Shown here: in pieces, positions 13,880 through 19,679 of the stretch
Layout of the letters: each line of letters opens with the position of its first letter
How positions within the stretch are numbered: position 1 is the first letter of the stretch
NCBI GenBank assembly: GCA_002771015.1
Contig: PCUO01000018.1
Location: 45,808-67,537, forward strand
Reading direction: 5' to 3'
Length of the DNA: 21,730 nucleotides
DNA from: Candidatus Yonathbacteria bacterium CG17_big_fil_post_rev_8_21_14_2_50_43_9
GTDB lineage: Bacteria > Patescibacteriota > Minisyncoccia > Phycocordibacterales > UBA1550
The notes under the pieces: model-generated
What the model saw: only the letters and a program-made list of their open reading frames with translations
Database searches by the model: none
What the model was told of the DNA's origin: nothing
Program-made: the position numbers and the translations under genes

Positions 13880-14491
13880 TTAACGGCTATAAAACTCAAT
13901 AACCGATGTGAGATTAAATGACATCTCGGCTTGTCCCGGCTTTGGCTTACCATTGAATGTTGCAACGAGATTATCAGTATCTAGCTTGAACCATGTTGGC
14001 ACGGTGATTGTTTTCAAACGTTCAGCCAATCCCTCAAAAAGTTTTGTGCTCATACTCCCTGGGCGGATTGCAATAACATCTCCTACTTTCATTCGGCGTG
14101 ACGCAATATTTGAGCGACGTCCGTTTACCATAATGTGTCCATGAGACACAATCTGGCGCGAAAGCGAGCGCGAAGATACAAAACCTGCGCGGAATACTGC
14201 GTTATCCAAACGCGATTCAAGGGACTCATAAAGGTGCTCTGCTGGGTTGACTCCTCGTTTAGCCGATGCTTCTTTAACATAATTTGAAAACTGCGTTTCG
14301 CTTACACCATATGTGTGGCGAACCTTTTGCTTCTCACGAAGCTGACGTCCGTAGTCGGTCACTGTTGAACGATGCTTCTTTTCAGAAATCAACTTTCCAG
14401 GTGGGTACGGACGCTTCTTAAACGCGCACTTCTCACGTCCGCAAATTGTCTCACCGAGACGACGACAAATTTTACATGTAACTCTGCTCAT
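13880..14491 (-). CDS. rpsD: Ribosomal protein uS4, zinc-binding (C+) form
   Basis: A 203-aa primary 16S rRNA-binding protein. Four N-terminal cysteines (Cys6, Cys9, Cys17, Cys22 in CKICRRLGETICGREKC) form the zinc site of C+ S4 proteins. The S4 RNA-binding domain follows (ESRLDNAVFRAGFVSSRSLS and QIVSHGHIMVNGRR, ~90-130), and the C terminus is VIEFYSR. Full length. In other bacteria S4 represses the alpha operon; no such site is recognised here, but the gene has its own TATAAT. Confidence 0.97.
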   Translation of the reverse strand: MSRVTCKICRRLGETICGREKCAFKKRPYPPGKLISEKKHRSTVTDYGRQLREKQKVRHTYGVSETQFSNYVKEASAKRGVNPAEHLYESLESRLDNAVFRAGFVSSRSLSRQIVSHGHIMVNGRRSNIASRRMKVGDVIAIRPGSMSTKLFEGLAERLKTITVPTWFKLDTDNLVATFNGKPKPGQAEMSFNLTSVIEFYSR

Positions 14492-14534
14492 AATGGTTAG
14501 TTTTTGTTAGTGAACGAAGTTAAAAATCTCCAAA

Positions 14535-14540
14535 ATTATA
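14535..14540 (-). promoter_or_regulatory. TATAAT -10 box before rpsD
   Basis: A perfect minus-strand TATAAT in the 70-nt gap between rpsK and rpsD, 43 nt before ATG 14491. The -35 region is poor, so it may be weak. Confidence 0.3.
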
Positions 14541-14561
14541 ATCGCTTCGCTCTTTAATTTT

Positions 14562-14996
14562 CTAAATTCTGCGTGGCTTCTTTGGCTTTGGTCCGTTGTG
14601 AGGAACAGGTGTTACGTCGCGAATTGACGATATATCAATTCCTTTTGAGTTCACGGCGCGGATTGAACTCTCGCGTCCTGCCCCAACACCTTTTACAATC
14701 ACGTCAACCGACTTCATCCCGATCATTGCAGCCTTTTCGCCAACAAGCTCGCCAACTTTTGCTGCAGCAAACGGAGTTCCCTTTTTTGCACCCTTGAAGC
14801 CTAAAGAACCGGATGAAGACCAAATGAGTGCATTGCCAGCCTTGTCAGCAATGAGAACCTTTGTGTTGTTGTATGTAGACTGCACATAAAGAGTTCCTTC
14901 AATGTGTTTCTTTTTTGCGCCACGGGAAAGCGCGCGGGATACCAATCCCTGGTCAACACTCTGTCCTTCTTTTTTGATAATTCTTTTTTTGCCCAT
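14562..14996 (-). CDS. rpsK: Ribosomal protein uS11
   Basis: A 144-aa platform protein of the small subunit. Core features are GTLYVQSTYNNTKVLIADKA, IWSSSGSLGFKGAKKGTPFA, VKGVGAGRESSIRA and DVTPVPHNGPKPKKPRRI at the end, all standard for S11. The N-terminal ~30 residues are basic and slightly longer than in E. coli. It starts 6 nt after the rpsM stop. Confidence 0.98.
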   Translation of the reverse strand: MGKKRIIKKEGQSVDQGLVSRALSRGAKKKHIEGTLYVQSTYNNTKVLIADKAGNALIWSSSGSLGFKGAKKGTPFAAAKVGELVGEKAAMIGMKSVDVIVKGVGAGRESSIRAVNSKGIDISSIRDVTPVPHNGPKPKKPRRI

Positions 14997-15002
14997 GTTA
15001 TT

Positions 15003-15383
15003 TTACTTCTTGTCAGCCTTGCGTCGTCCTGAACCCATCGTTGTGCGTTTGTTCCCGCGAACTGTTCGCGAGTTTGTCTTTGTGCGCTGACCGCGGACAG
15101 GAAGCTTTCTTGCGTGACGTATTCCTCGGTGAGCCTTAATTTCTTTCAAACGTTTTACGTTGTTGGAAATTTCGCGCTTGAGGTCTCCTTCTAATGTGAG
15201 CCCTTCTATTACCTTACGTATTTTTGCTTCGTCGTCTGTGGTGAGATCCTTTGCACGCTTTCCGTGATCTATTTTTATAGAGTCAAGGAGCTCCTTTGCG
15301 CGCGAACGGCCGATGCCGTACACAGAAGTGAGGCTTATCTCCAATCTTTTTTCATCTGGTATTGTAACTCCTAGGATTCGCAT
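15003..15383 (-). CDS. rpsM: Ribosomal protein uS13
   Basis: A 126-aa head protein of the small subunit that contacts the P-site tRNA and L5/L31. It starts MRILGVTIPDEKRLEISLTS, followed by YGIGRSRAKELL (helix-hairpin-helix), EIKAHRGIRHARKLPVRGQR and TKTNSRTVRG, with a basic tail GSGRRKADKK. Full length. It lies 33 nt after rpmJ. Confidence 0.98.
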   Translation of the reverse strand: MRILGVTIPDEKRLEISLTSVYGIGRSRAKELLDSIKIDHGKRAKDLTTDDEAKIRKVIEGLTLEGDLKREISNNVKRLKEIKAHRGIRHARKLPVRGQRTKTNSRTVRGNKRTTMGSGRRKADKK

Positions 15384-15416
15384 ATGTAGGTATCTTTATT
15401 ATTCTAAATTCTGCCC

Positions 15417-15530
15417 TTAGCCCTGACGCTGTTTATGACGAGGGTTTTCGCAAATAACACGAATACGGTCTCCGCGCTTGACCGTCTTGCATTTAACGCA
15501 GATTTTTTTTACTGATGCTCGTACTTTCAT
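15417..15530 (-). CDS. rpmJ: Ribosomal protein bL36
   Basis: A 37-aa protein, [20 protein letters not shown] then [17 protein letters not shown]. It has the zinc ribbon Cys11, Cys14, Cys27, His32, i.e. the C+ form. Standard place between infA and rpsM. It has its own promoter behind a hairpin, so the rest of the cluster need not depend on the infA promoter. Confidence 0.97.
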   Translation of the reverse strand: MKVRASVKKICVKCKTVKRGDRIRVICENPRHKQRQG

Positions 15531-15549
15531 ACTAAAATTAAACTGACTC

Positions 15550-15563
15550 CGGCAATATTGCCG
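15550..15563. repeat. 14-bp perfect palindrome in the rpmJ leader
   Basis: CGGCAATATTGCCG, 19 nt before the rpmJ ATG and just downstream of the predicted start site. Could be an operator or a small RNA hairpin. Confidence 0.45.
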
Positions 15564-15582
15564 AAATTGAAACAGTGAGGCC

Positions 15583-15611
15583 ACTATATCTCATTTAGAA
15601 TATAATTGCAA
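15583..15611 (-). promoter_or_regulatory. Promoter TTGCAA-N17-TATAGT for rpmJ-rpsM and onwards
   Basis: -35 TTGCAA at 15606-15611 and -10 TATAGT at 15583-15588 on the minus strand with a 17-nt spacer. The -35 lies in the distal arm of the hairpin at 15604-15638. Confidence 0.5.
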
Positions 15612-15638
15612 GGGCTTGCAAAGCAAGCCCTTGCAATT
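15604..15638 (-). terminator. 16-bp perfect hairpin between infA and rpmJ
   Basis: Arms 15604-15619 and 15623-15638 (core GCAAGGGCTTGC/GCAAGCCCTTGC) around a 3-nt loop. Followed on the minus strand by an AT-rich tract without a clean run of T, so it may terminate only part of the infA transcripts. Confidence 0.5.
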
Positions 15639-15661
15639 GGCGCATATGATTCAGCCAAGTA

Positions 15662-15692
15662 GATATTTAACAGGTGATACCTGTCAAATATC
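15662..15692 (-). terminator. 14-bp hairpin just after the infA stop
   Basis: GATATTTGACAGGT on the minus strand pairs with ACCTGTTAAATATC around a 3-nt loop, 3 nt after the infA stop codon. The only non-Watson-Crick pair is G-U on the minus-strand RNA but would be A-C on the plus strand, so the structure fits minus-strand RNA. There is no T-tract, so it may protect the 3' end or attenuate rather than terminate. Confidence 0.5.
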
Positions 15693-15695
15693 CCC

Positions 15696-15911
15696 CTACA
15701 ATCGCTTGATTATCCTGCCCTTTCCCCCGTAAGGGTCAAGTTTCACCATTACTTTATCCCCGATGAGAACCTTTATGCGGTGCAGACGCATTTTCCCAGC
15801 AAGGTAACAAATAATGATTTTCCCGTCTAGAAATTCTACACGAAACATGGTGCTCGGAAGCGCCTCTGTAACCTCTCCTTGTGTTATTTCCTCAATTTCT
15901 TTTTCAACCAT
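15696..15911 (-). CDS. infA: Translation initiation factor IF-1
   Basis: A 71-aa single OB-fold protein that binds the ribosomal A site during initiation. Key segments are GEVTEALPSTMFRVEFLDGK, CYLAGKMRLHRIKVLIGDKV and VKLDPYGGKGRIIKRL, all matching the family. It is first in the ribosomal cluster here; secY, adk and map, which precede it in many bacteria, are absent. ATG 15911 is about 12 nt behind a strong -10 box, so the leader is only ~5 nt and no Shine-Dalgarno sequence fits. Confidence 0.96.
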   Translation of the reverse strand: MVEKEIEEITQGEVTEALPSTMFRVEFLDGKIIICYLAGKMRLHRIKVLIGDKVMVKLDPYGGKGRIIKRL

Positions 15912-15923
15912 ATGTGAATACGT

Positions 15924-15952
15924 ATATTACCAAAAGTTCTAATAGTCGTCAA
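15924..15952 (-). promoter_or_regulatory. Strong promoter TTGACG-N17-TAATAT (extended TGG) for infA
   Basis: -35 TTGACG at 15947-15952, -10 TAATAT at 15924-15929 preceded by TGG, spacer 17 nt, minus strand. One of the best promoters in the window and the likely main start of the ribosomal cluster. Confidence 0.7.
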
Positions 15953-15961
15953 TATCTTAAT

Positions 15962-17332
15962 CTATTTTGTAACTATTTTTATAGTAATTTTTGTAGGATC
16001 AACTGGAAATGTTGTCTTCCACATTGGGCGAAGCACCATATTTACATCTTTGATATTGCCTTGTTTCTTAATTATTTCTTCGAAATCTTTTTTACTTTTA
16101 CCAGCGAGGGCGTTTTGCACACTTTTTGTGTCAATTTGTCCTACAAATTCTGCTGTGCCTGTAATTTCAAAACGAATTCTTGAAAGATCGGATGGCACAA
16201 TATTTTTGTCCTCATCATTTAACCTAAACTCAAGACTGGACATATTAGAAATGATAAACGGATTATTATTGTCATCAGGAAGCGTTGCAAATGCAAGTTT
16301 TTCAGTCAGACTCACTGTGTCAAAAAAGAAGACATAAACAATCGCTCGCATTGAAACACTAGGTGTATCTATAGCTGTGGGATCATTTGGCACTTCTTCA
16401 AACCTAAATACCATACTACCTGGGAAAAAAGTAGCGTCTACAGGAATCTGAGCTCGCGCTTTTTCTACTGCGATTTTTTTCAAATCCTCCTTGAGTTCTT
16501 CCTGAGCTGATTTGATTGCCTCATCTGAAGGAACTTTCACAGTGCCAGAAAAACCATGATCGATTGGTAGCTCTGGTTTTGAGACTGCATAAAACTTTGA
16601 GTACCTAGGGTCACCTTTGAATCCAGGAATGGTAAACTTATCAACAAGCCCAATATTATATTCCTCTCCTGCGGCATCAGCGTAGACTGTAGCCTCAATA
16701 GAACCCGGCACGGTTTCCCCATTTACAATCATCGTTCCTGGCACAACGATGGGAGTATTGATTCGGTAAATTTTATGGGTTTTTTCGTCTTCAAAACGTG
16801 TATTTGGTATAAGGCGCTGAGCTACAGAACTATAAGAGTTATAAATCATGACTTTCCCTGATGCCTTTACTTGTATCTTTTTTTCTATCGTAGCTGAAAC
16901 ATCCTTGGATTTTTTTTCATTAAGAGGAACAATGTGGAAAACAAGCTCACCACTTTCAGAATTATTTAAAGCAACAAGATTTTTATTTAGCGTTATGTTG
17001 CGAGTAACTGGAACCATCTCAATAGTCGCTGACGCAAAATAATTCAGAACAACAAAACCGCTAGCCAAAAATAGAGCAAAGAGTAGAGACCAAAGTATTC
17101 CACGCAATCCAGAACCTTTTGGTCTATCTTTTACCGTATCGTTTTTATATTTTTTAAAAAATGGGTTGCTCTCAATACGATCAGCCTCGTCGTCTATTGT
17201 TGGAGTAATATCGATATGTGTTTCTGGAACAATAACAGGACGACGAATCACGTCGTCCTCGAATAAGCTTATTCGCGGCTTAGCTGCAGGAACAATTACA
17301 TCGTTCATTTTTTTCCGAATAATATCGTTCAT
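15962..17332 (-). CDS. Membrane-anchored baseplate-J-like protein
   Basis: A 456-aa protein with a ~78-residue cytoplasmic head rich in charged residues, one TM helix (WSLLFALFLASGFVVLNYF, ~81-99) and a large outside domain. That domain contains KVMIYNSYSSVAQRLIPNTR and NTPIVVPGTMIVNGETVPGS, then IEATVYADAAGEEYNIG and IPGFKGDPRYSKFYA. I know this pattern from Patescibacteria proteins labelled baseplate J/gp47-like; no phage genes are nearby, so it is a cell-envelope protein and not a tail part. It starts 1 nt after the PilM-like gene. ATG 17332 is used because the longer frame begins with TTG inside that gene. The pairing with a PilM-like ATPase suggests a role like PilN/PilO in a pilus or envelope machine (inference). 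Confidence 0.75.
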   Translation of the reverse strand: MNDIIRKKMNDVIVPAAKPRISLFEDDVIRRPVIVPETHIDITPTIDDEADRIESNPFFKKYKNDTVKDRPKGSGLRGILWSLLFALFLASGFVVLNYFASATIEMVPVTRNITLNKNLVALNNSESGELVFHIVPLNEKKSKDVSATIEKKIQVKASGKVMIYNSYSSVAQRLIPNTRFEDEKTHKIYRINTPIVVPGTMIVNGETVPGSIEATVYADAAGEEYNIGLVDKFTIPGFKGDPRYSKFYAVSKPELPIDHGFSGTVKVPSDEAIKSAQEELKEDLKKIAVEKARAQIPVDATFFPGSMVFRFEEVPNDPTAIDTPSVSMRAIVYVFFFDTVSLTEKLAFATLPDDNNNPFIISNMSSLEFRLNDEDKNIVPSDLSRIRFEITGTAEFVGQIDTKSVQNALAGKSKKDFEEIIKKQGNIKDVNMVLRPMWKTTFPVDPTKITIKIVTK

Positions 17333-17333
17333 A

Positions 17334-18563
17334 TTATGAGTGTTGGTCAATTAACTTTTCGGCAAAGAGCGTTTCTACAACAATAAACGGATCTCGCATA
17401 ACTTCTGTTTCAAAAGTTACAAACATAGATACAATATGCTGATCTAAATATTGTACATCAAACACAGCGTCCATCAAAAGCTCTGATTTTGCTTTTGAAA
17501 TTATGTTTAAAAAAAGTGGTGTGATGTCTGTGTCAGCGGTAAAAAATATTTTAAGCGGTAGGGTCCCGTTTTCGGATAGAGTTTTGATCACTTTTTCAAA
17601 ACGAGTAAGCCACCCATTTCCAGTGTGCTCAACAATACCTAATATCTCGTTGTGCTTTGATGCTTCTAACTCATTGCGAAGAAACATAGAAAATAGTGTT
17701 GTTGCTTCCTCATGTACTGTGCGGAATCGCGTGGAAATCTCACGAATAAAGAAATTCTTCCCTCGTGGGAACGATACTGTCATAGTGAGAAGGTCGTCAT
17801 CTATAAGCGACACATCTGTCGCCTCACCAGTAATATCAAGAAAAAGAAAGTTTTTTTCAGTTGGGAAAATATCTCGTATTGCGCTAAACGCAGCCACTGG
17901 AAACGCTCCAAAATGCACAGATTTTGCGTGAAAAAAATTATTTATTTTTCGCTCAATGCTCTGAACTACCTTCATCGAGGAAATTCCAACAATAATAGCC
18001 ATCTGTAGTTGGGATGTTTTTTGCTTGTATGGATTTTTGATCTCATATCCATTCAACTTTATATGAATAATTTTCTTTTCAATAATTCTTATATCTTGTG
18101 GAGGGAGTATGTCTTTTAGTTCCTCTGTTAGTTTAGTAATTTCATCGTCAACAAATTTTTCAATTGTGCGCTCGGTAACCTCGAATTCTTCATTTTTGCT
18201 AATGCTTAACTTGCGCGTTTTTAAAATAAACCACGGCGATGACAGTGTGCAAAAAAAATGTTTTGGTACCACCGTTGTTTTGGTTTTGCCCTGTAATGCC
18301 TTCAAAACTTTCTCCAACGCTTGATTCATCGCGTGGAGAAATTGTGTAGAAGAAATAACTTCTTGAAATGAAATATTTTCGCGAATACTCGCAATAATTT
18401 TAGGCGGTTGACCTTTTCCAAAGATTACAAGAGATGCGCCAACACTCGCCGAACCAATATCAACAATAAGCGTTAGGGATTCGTTCTCGAACCAGCTGGG
18501 TTCACGCCTTGGTCGAAGACTCTTGTACGTAAATTTAAAATTGTTTAATAAAGAAAATGCCAT
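17334..18563 (-). CDS. PilM/FtsA-like actin-fold ATPase
   Basis: A 409-aa cytoplasmic protein with two ASKHA-type phosphate-binding segments, LIVDIGSASVGASLVIFG (~33-49) and FLDITGEATDVSLI (~241-254). Between them is an inserted subdomain with FVDDEITKLTEEL. The order and spacing fit PilM and FtsA. No FtsA C-terminal amphipathic helix or other cell-division neighbour is seen, so PilM-like is preferred. ATG 18563 (MAFSLLNNFKF) is chosen; a GTG start 20 codons upstream would translate the AT-rich element (FHSKFNIQYSTQ) and is unlikely. It forms a two-gene unit with the baseplate-J-like protein. Confidence 0.78.
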   Translation of the reverse strand: MAFSLLNNFKFTYKSLRPRREPSWFENESLTLIVDIGSASVGASLVIFGKGQPPKIIASIRENISFQEVISSTQFLHAMNQALEKVLKALQGKTKTTVVPKHFFCTLSSPWFILKTRKLSISKNEEFEVTERTIEKFVDDEITKLTEELKDILPPQDIRIIEKKIIHIKLNGYEIKNPYKQKTSQLQMAIIVGISSMKVVQSIERKINNFFHAKSVHFGAFPVAAFSAIRDIFPTEKNFLFLDITGEATDVSLIDDDLLTMTVSFPRGKNFFIREISTRFRTVHEEATTLFSMFLRNELEASKHNEILGIVEHTGNGWLTRFEKVIKTLSENGTLPLKIFFTADTDITPLFLNIISKAKSELLMDAVFDVQYLDQHIVSMFVTFETEVMRDPFIVVETLFAEKLIDQHS

Positions 18564-18567
18564 TTGA

Positions 18568-18597
18568 GTAGAATATTGAATATTGAATTTAGAATGG
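18568..18597 (+). repeat. AT-rich dispersed element, copy in the pilM-like leader
   Basis: GTAGAATATTGAATATTGAA followed by TTTAGAATGG, in the orientation opposite to the copies at 8082-8118 and 10055-10091. It lies 4 nt upstream of the ATG at 18563. Confidence 0.6.
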
Positions 18598-18645
18598 AAC
18601 ACGTCGCATGTTGCTTTAAGCACTCAATATCCAATGCTATGTTTG

Positions 18646-18675
18646 ATTATACCATGTGTTGACAAATAGTTTCAA
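18646..18675 (-). promoter_or_regulatory. Promoter TTGAAA-N18-TATAAT (extended TGG) for the pilM-like operon
   Basis: -35 TTGAAA at 18670-18675, -10 TATAAT at 18646-18651 with TGG in front, minus strand. The leader of ~75 nt contains the AT-rich element. Confidence 0.65.
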
Positions 18676-18691
18676 TAAAATATCTATGGCT

Positions 18692-18747
18692 CTACCAACT
18701 ATGTCCGTATCCTATACTATAGTATAGGATACGGACATAGTTGGTAG
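18692..18747. repeat. 56-bp perfect palindrome with no spacer
   Basis: Two 28-nt arms (18692-18719 and 18720-18747) meet directly at CTATACTA|TAGTATAG and match at every position. It lies between the rpsP terminator and the promoter of the pilM-like operon. No gene overlaps it. Confidence 0.9.
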
Positions 18748-18783
18748 AAAAAAATTCCACACATTTCTGTGTGGAATTTTTAA
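18748..18783 (-). terminator. Rho-independent terminator of rpsP
   Basis: On the minus strand TTCCACACA/TGTGTGGAA with A-T extensions forms a 14-bp stem (18750-18763 with 18768-18781) around a 4-nt loop, followed by a run of T. It begins 10 nt after the rpsP stop. Confidence 0.8.
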
Positions 18784-18793
18784 AATATTTAGA

Positions 18794-19201
18794 TTACTCA
18801 GCCTTTAGAGTTTCTACTGGTGCTTCTGCAACTGTTCCCGCGACAACCTCTTCTGCTACCTCCGCGACAACTGTAGTTTCTGCTACTACAGGCGCCTTTA
18901 CTTCCTCTTTAGGAACCTCCTTTACAATAGGGGTCTTCTTGCCAAGAACATTGATCTTCTTCCCTGAAACTGCTTTTAGATCAACGAGAAGGTTGTGCAC
19001 AGTGCCTGACGCTTTTGCGCCTACTGACATCCAGTGCTTTGCGCGGTCAAGATTAATAATAGGTTTACCCATGCGCGCATTGTACGAACCAAGAACCTCA
19101 ATAACGTTTCCGGTCTTTGGTTTGAGCTTTGAATCTGCGACGATGACACGGAATGACGGGTCATTCTTGCGACCAACGCGTTGTAGTCGAATTGCTAACA
19201 T
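18794..19201 (-). CDS. rpsP: Ribosomal protein bS16 with an acidic C-terminal extension
   Basis: A 135-aa protein. The S16 core (1-~80) starts MLAIRLQRVGRKNDPSFRVI (compare [20 protein letters not shown]), with LGSYNARMGKPIINLDRAKH and WMSVGAKASGTVHNLL. The last ~50 residues are a Val/Glu/Ala-rich low-complexity tail (VVAETTVVAEVAEEVV). ATG 19201 is chosen over an in-frame start 12 codons upstream because that stretch is terminator DNA and because a TTGACT-N17-TAGGAT promoter ends 7 nt before 19201. Single-gene unit with its own promoter and terminator; the usual rimM/trmD neighbours are absent. Confidence 0.95.
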   Translation of the reverse strand: MLAIRLQRVGRKNDPSFRVIVADSKLKPKTGNVIEVLGSYNARMGKPIINLDRAKHWMSVGAKASGTVHNLLVDLKAVSGKKINVLGKKTPIVKEVPKEEVKAPVVAETTVVAEVAEEVVAGTVAEAPVETLKAE

Positions 19202-19208
19202 GAAGAGC

Positions 19209-19237
19209 ATCCTATCAAAAAGCCCCGAAACAGTCAA
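19209..19237 (-). promoter_or_regulatory. Promoter TTGACT-N17-TAGGAT of rpsP, overlapping a terminator
   Basis: -35 TTGACT at 19232-19237 and extended -10 TGATAGGAT (hexamer 19209-19214), spacer 17 nt. The -35 and spacer are the distal arm and T-run of the hairpin at 19220-19259. Only 7 nt separate the -10 from ATG 19201. Confidence 0.65.
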
Positions 19238-19259
19238 GCTCTTGACTGTTTCGGGGCTT
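19220..19259 (-). terminator. Rho-independent terminator of the small gene at 19333-19536
   Basis: A 19-bp perfect stem (AAGCCCCGAAACAGTCAAG and its complement) with a 2-nt loop, followed on the minus strand by a run of five T. It shares bases with the rpsP promoter. Confidence 0.85.
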
Positions 19260-19332
19260 CACAACTAACAACTGACATTTGACTATATAAAACAAAAGGG
19301 TTCAAACGGACCTTTTTAAAATGAACGCCGTA

Positions 19333-19536
19333 TCATTGTAGTACTTGCGCGAACATAGATTCGAACCGCTGTGCTCCACGGTGGCCATTTTGCCCGATTC
19401 GTATAAGTTCTGGGATCTCAGAAATCGCAACAACCGCGCGGATTGGCTCCGTCACACCAATTACCTTGGAGTGTTGAACCAAATTCTCAAACTCAGCCAT
19501 GGCGCTACCATCTGGGTTTGTCGAAATCACTTTCAT
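19333..19536 (-). CDS. Small protein of unknown function (67 aa) with a clear ribosome binding site
   Basis: MKVISTNPDGSAMAEFENLV... ending RGAQRFESMFAQVLQ. No TM segment and no motif I recognise. The start is supported by AAAGGAG 6 nt before the ATG, the only textbook Shine-Dalgarno sequence in the window, by an extended -10 box TGGTATAGT further upstream, and by a strong terminator downstream, so it is a complete single-gene unit. Expression signals this good suggest a real, perhaps well expressed gene. A plus-strand ORF over the same bases (19345-19551) has no such signals. Confidence 0.65.
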   Translation of the reverse strand: MKVISTNPDGSAMAEFENLVQHSKVIGVTEPIRAVVAISEIPELIRIGQNGHRGAQRFESMFAQVLQ

Positions 19537-19574
19537 TTTTATCTCCTTTGAACGTTAACGATGTACCTAACTTC

Positions 19575-19580
19575 ACTATA
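19575..19580 (-). promoter_or_regulatory. Extended -10 box (TGGTATAGT) for the small gene
   Basis: Minus-strand TGG-TATAGT with an expected start near 19568, about 30 nt before ATG 19536. Weak -35. Confidence 0.45.
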
Positions 19581-19672
19581 CCACAAATTCTTTAAAAGAA
19601 TTGCTAAAGAATTATTGAATTTAAGTGGTAAATTGTCCCAAATGTCACCTGTCAATTGTTCCCCTTGTATGC

Positions 19673-19678
19673 TATCTT
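19673..19678 (+). promoter_or_regulatory. Extended -10 box (TGCTATCTT) before rnr
   Basis: TGC-TATCTT ends 1 nt before ATG 19680 and 10 nt before ATG 19689. If used, the transcript would begin near 19685 and favour the second ATG. Confidence 0.3.
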
Positions 19679-19679
19679 A

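Noticed and set aside
15962..17332. Prophage tail gene because of the baseplate-J-like domain
   Set aside because: No other phage genes nearby, it has a TM anchor, and it sits with a PilM-like gene between core ribosomal genes.
19294..19317. Second hairpin after the small gene (AAAAGGGTTC/GGACCTTTTT)
   Set aside because: Its two wobble pairs hold only on the plus strand; on the minus strand, where the gene is transcribed, they become mismatches, so it is a poor terminator for that gene.
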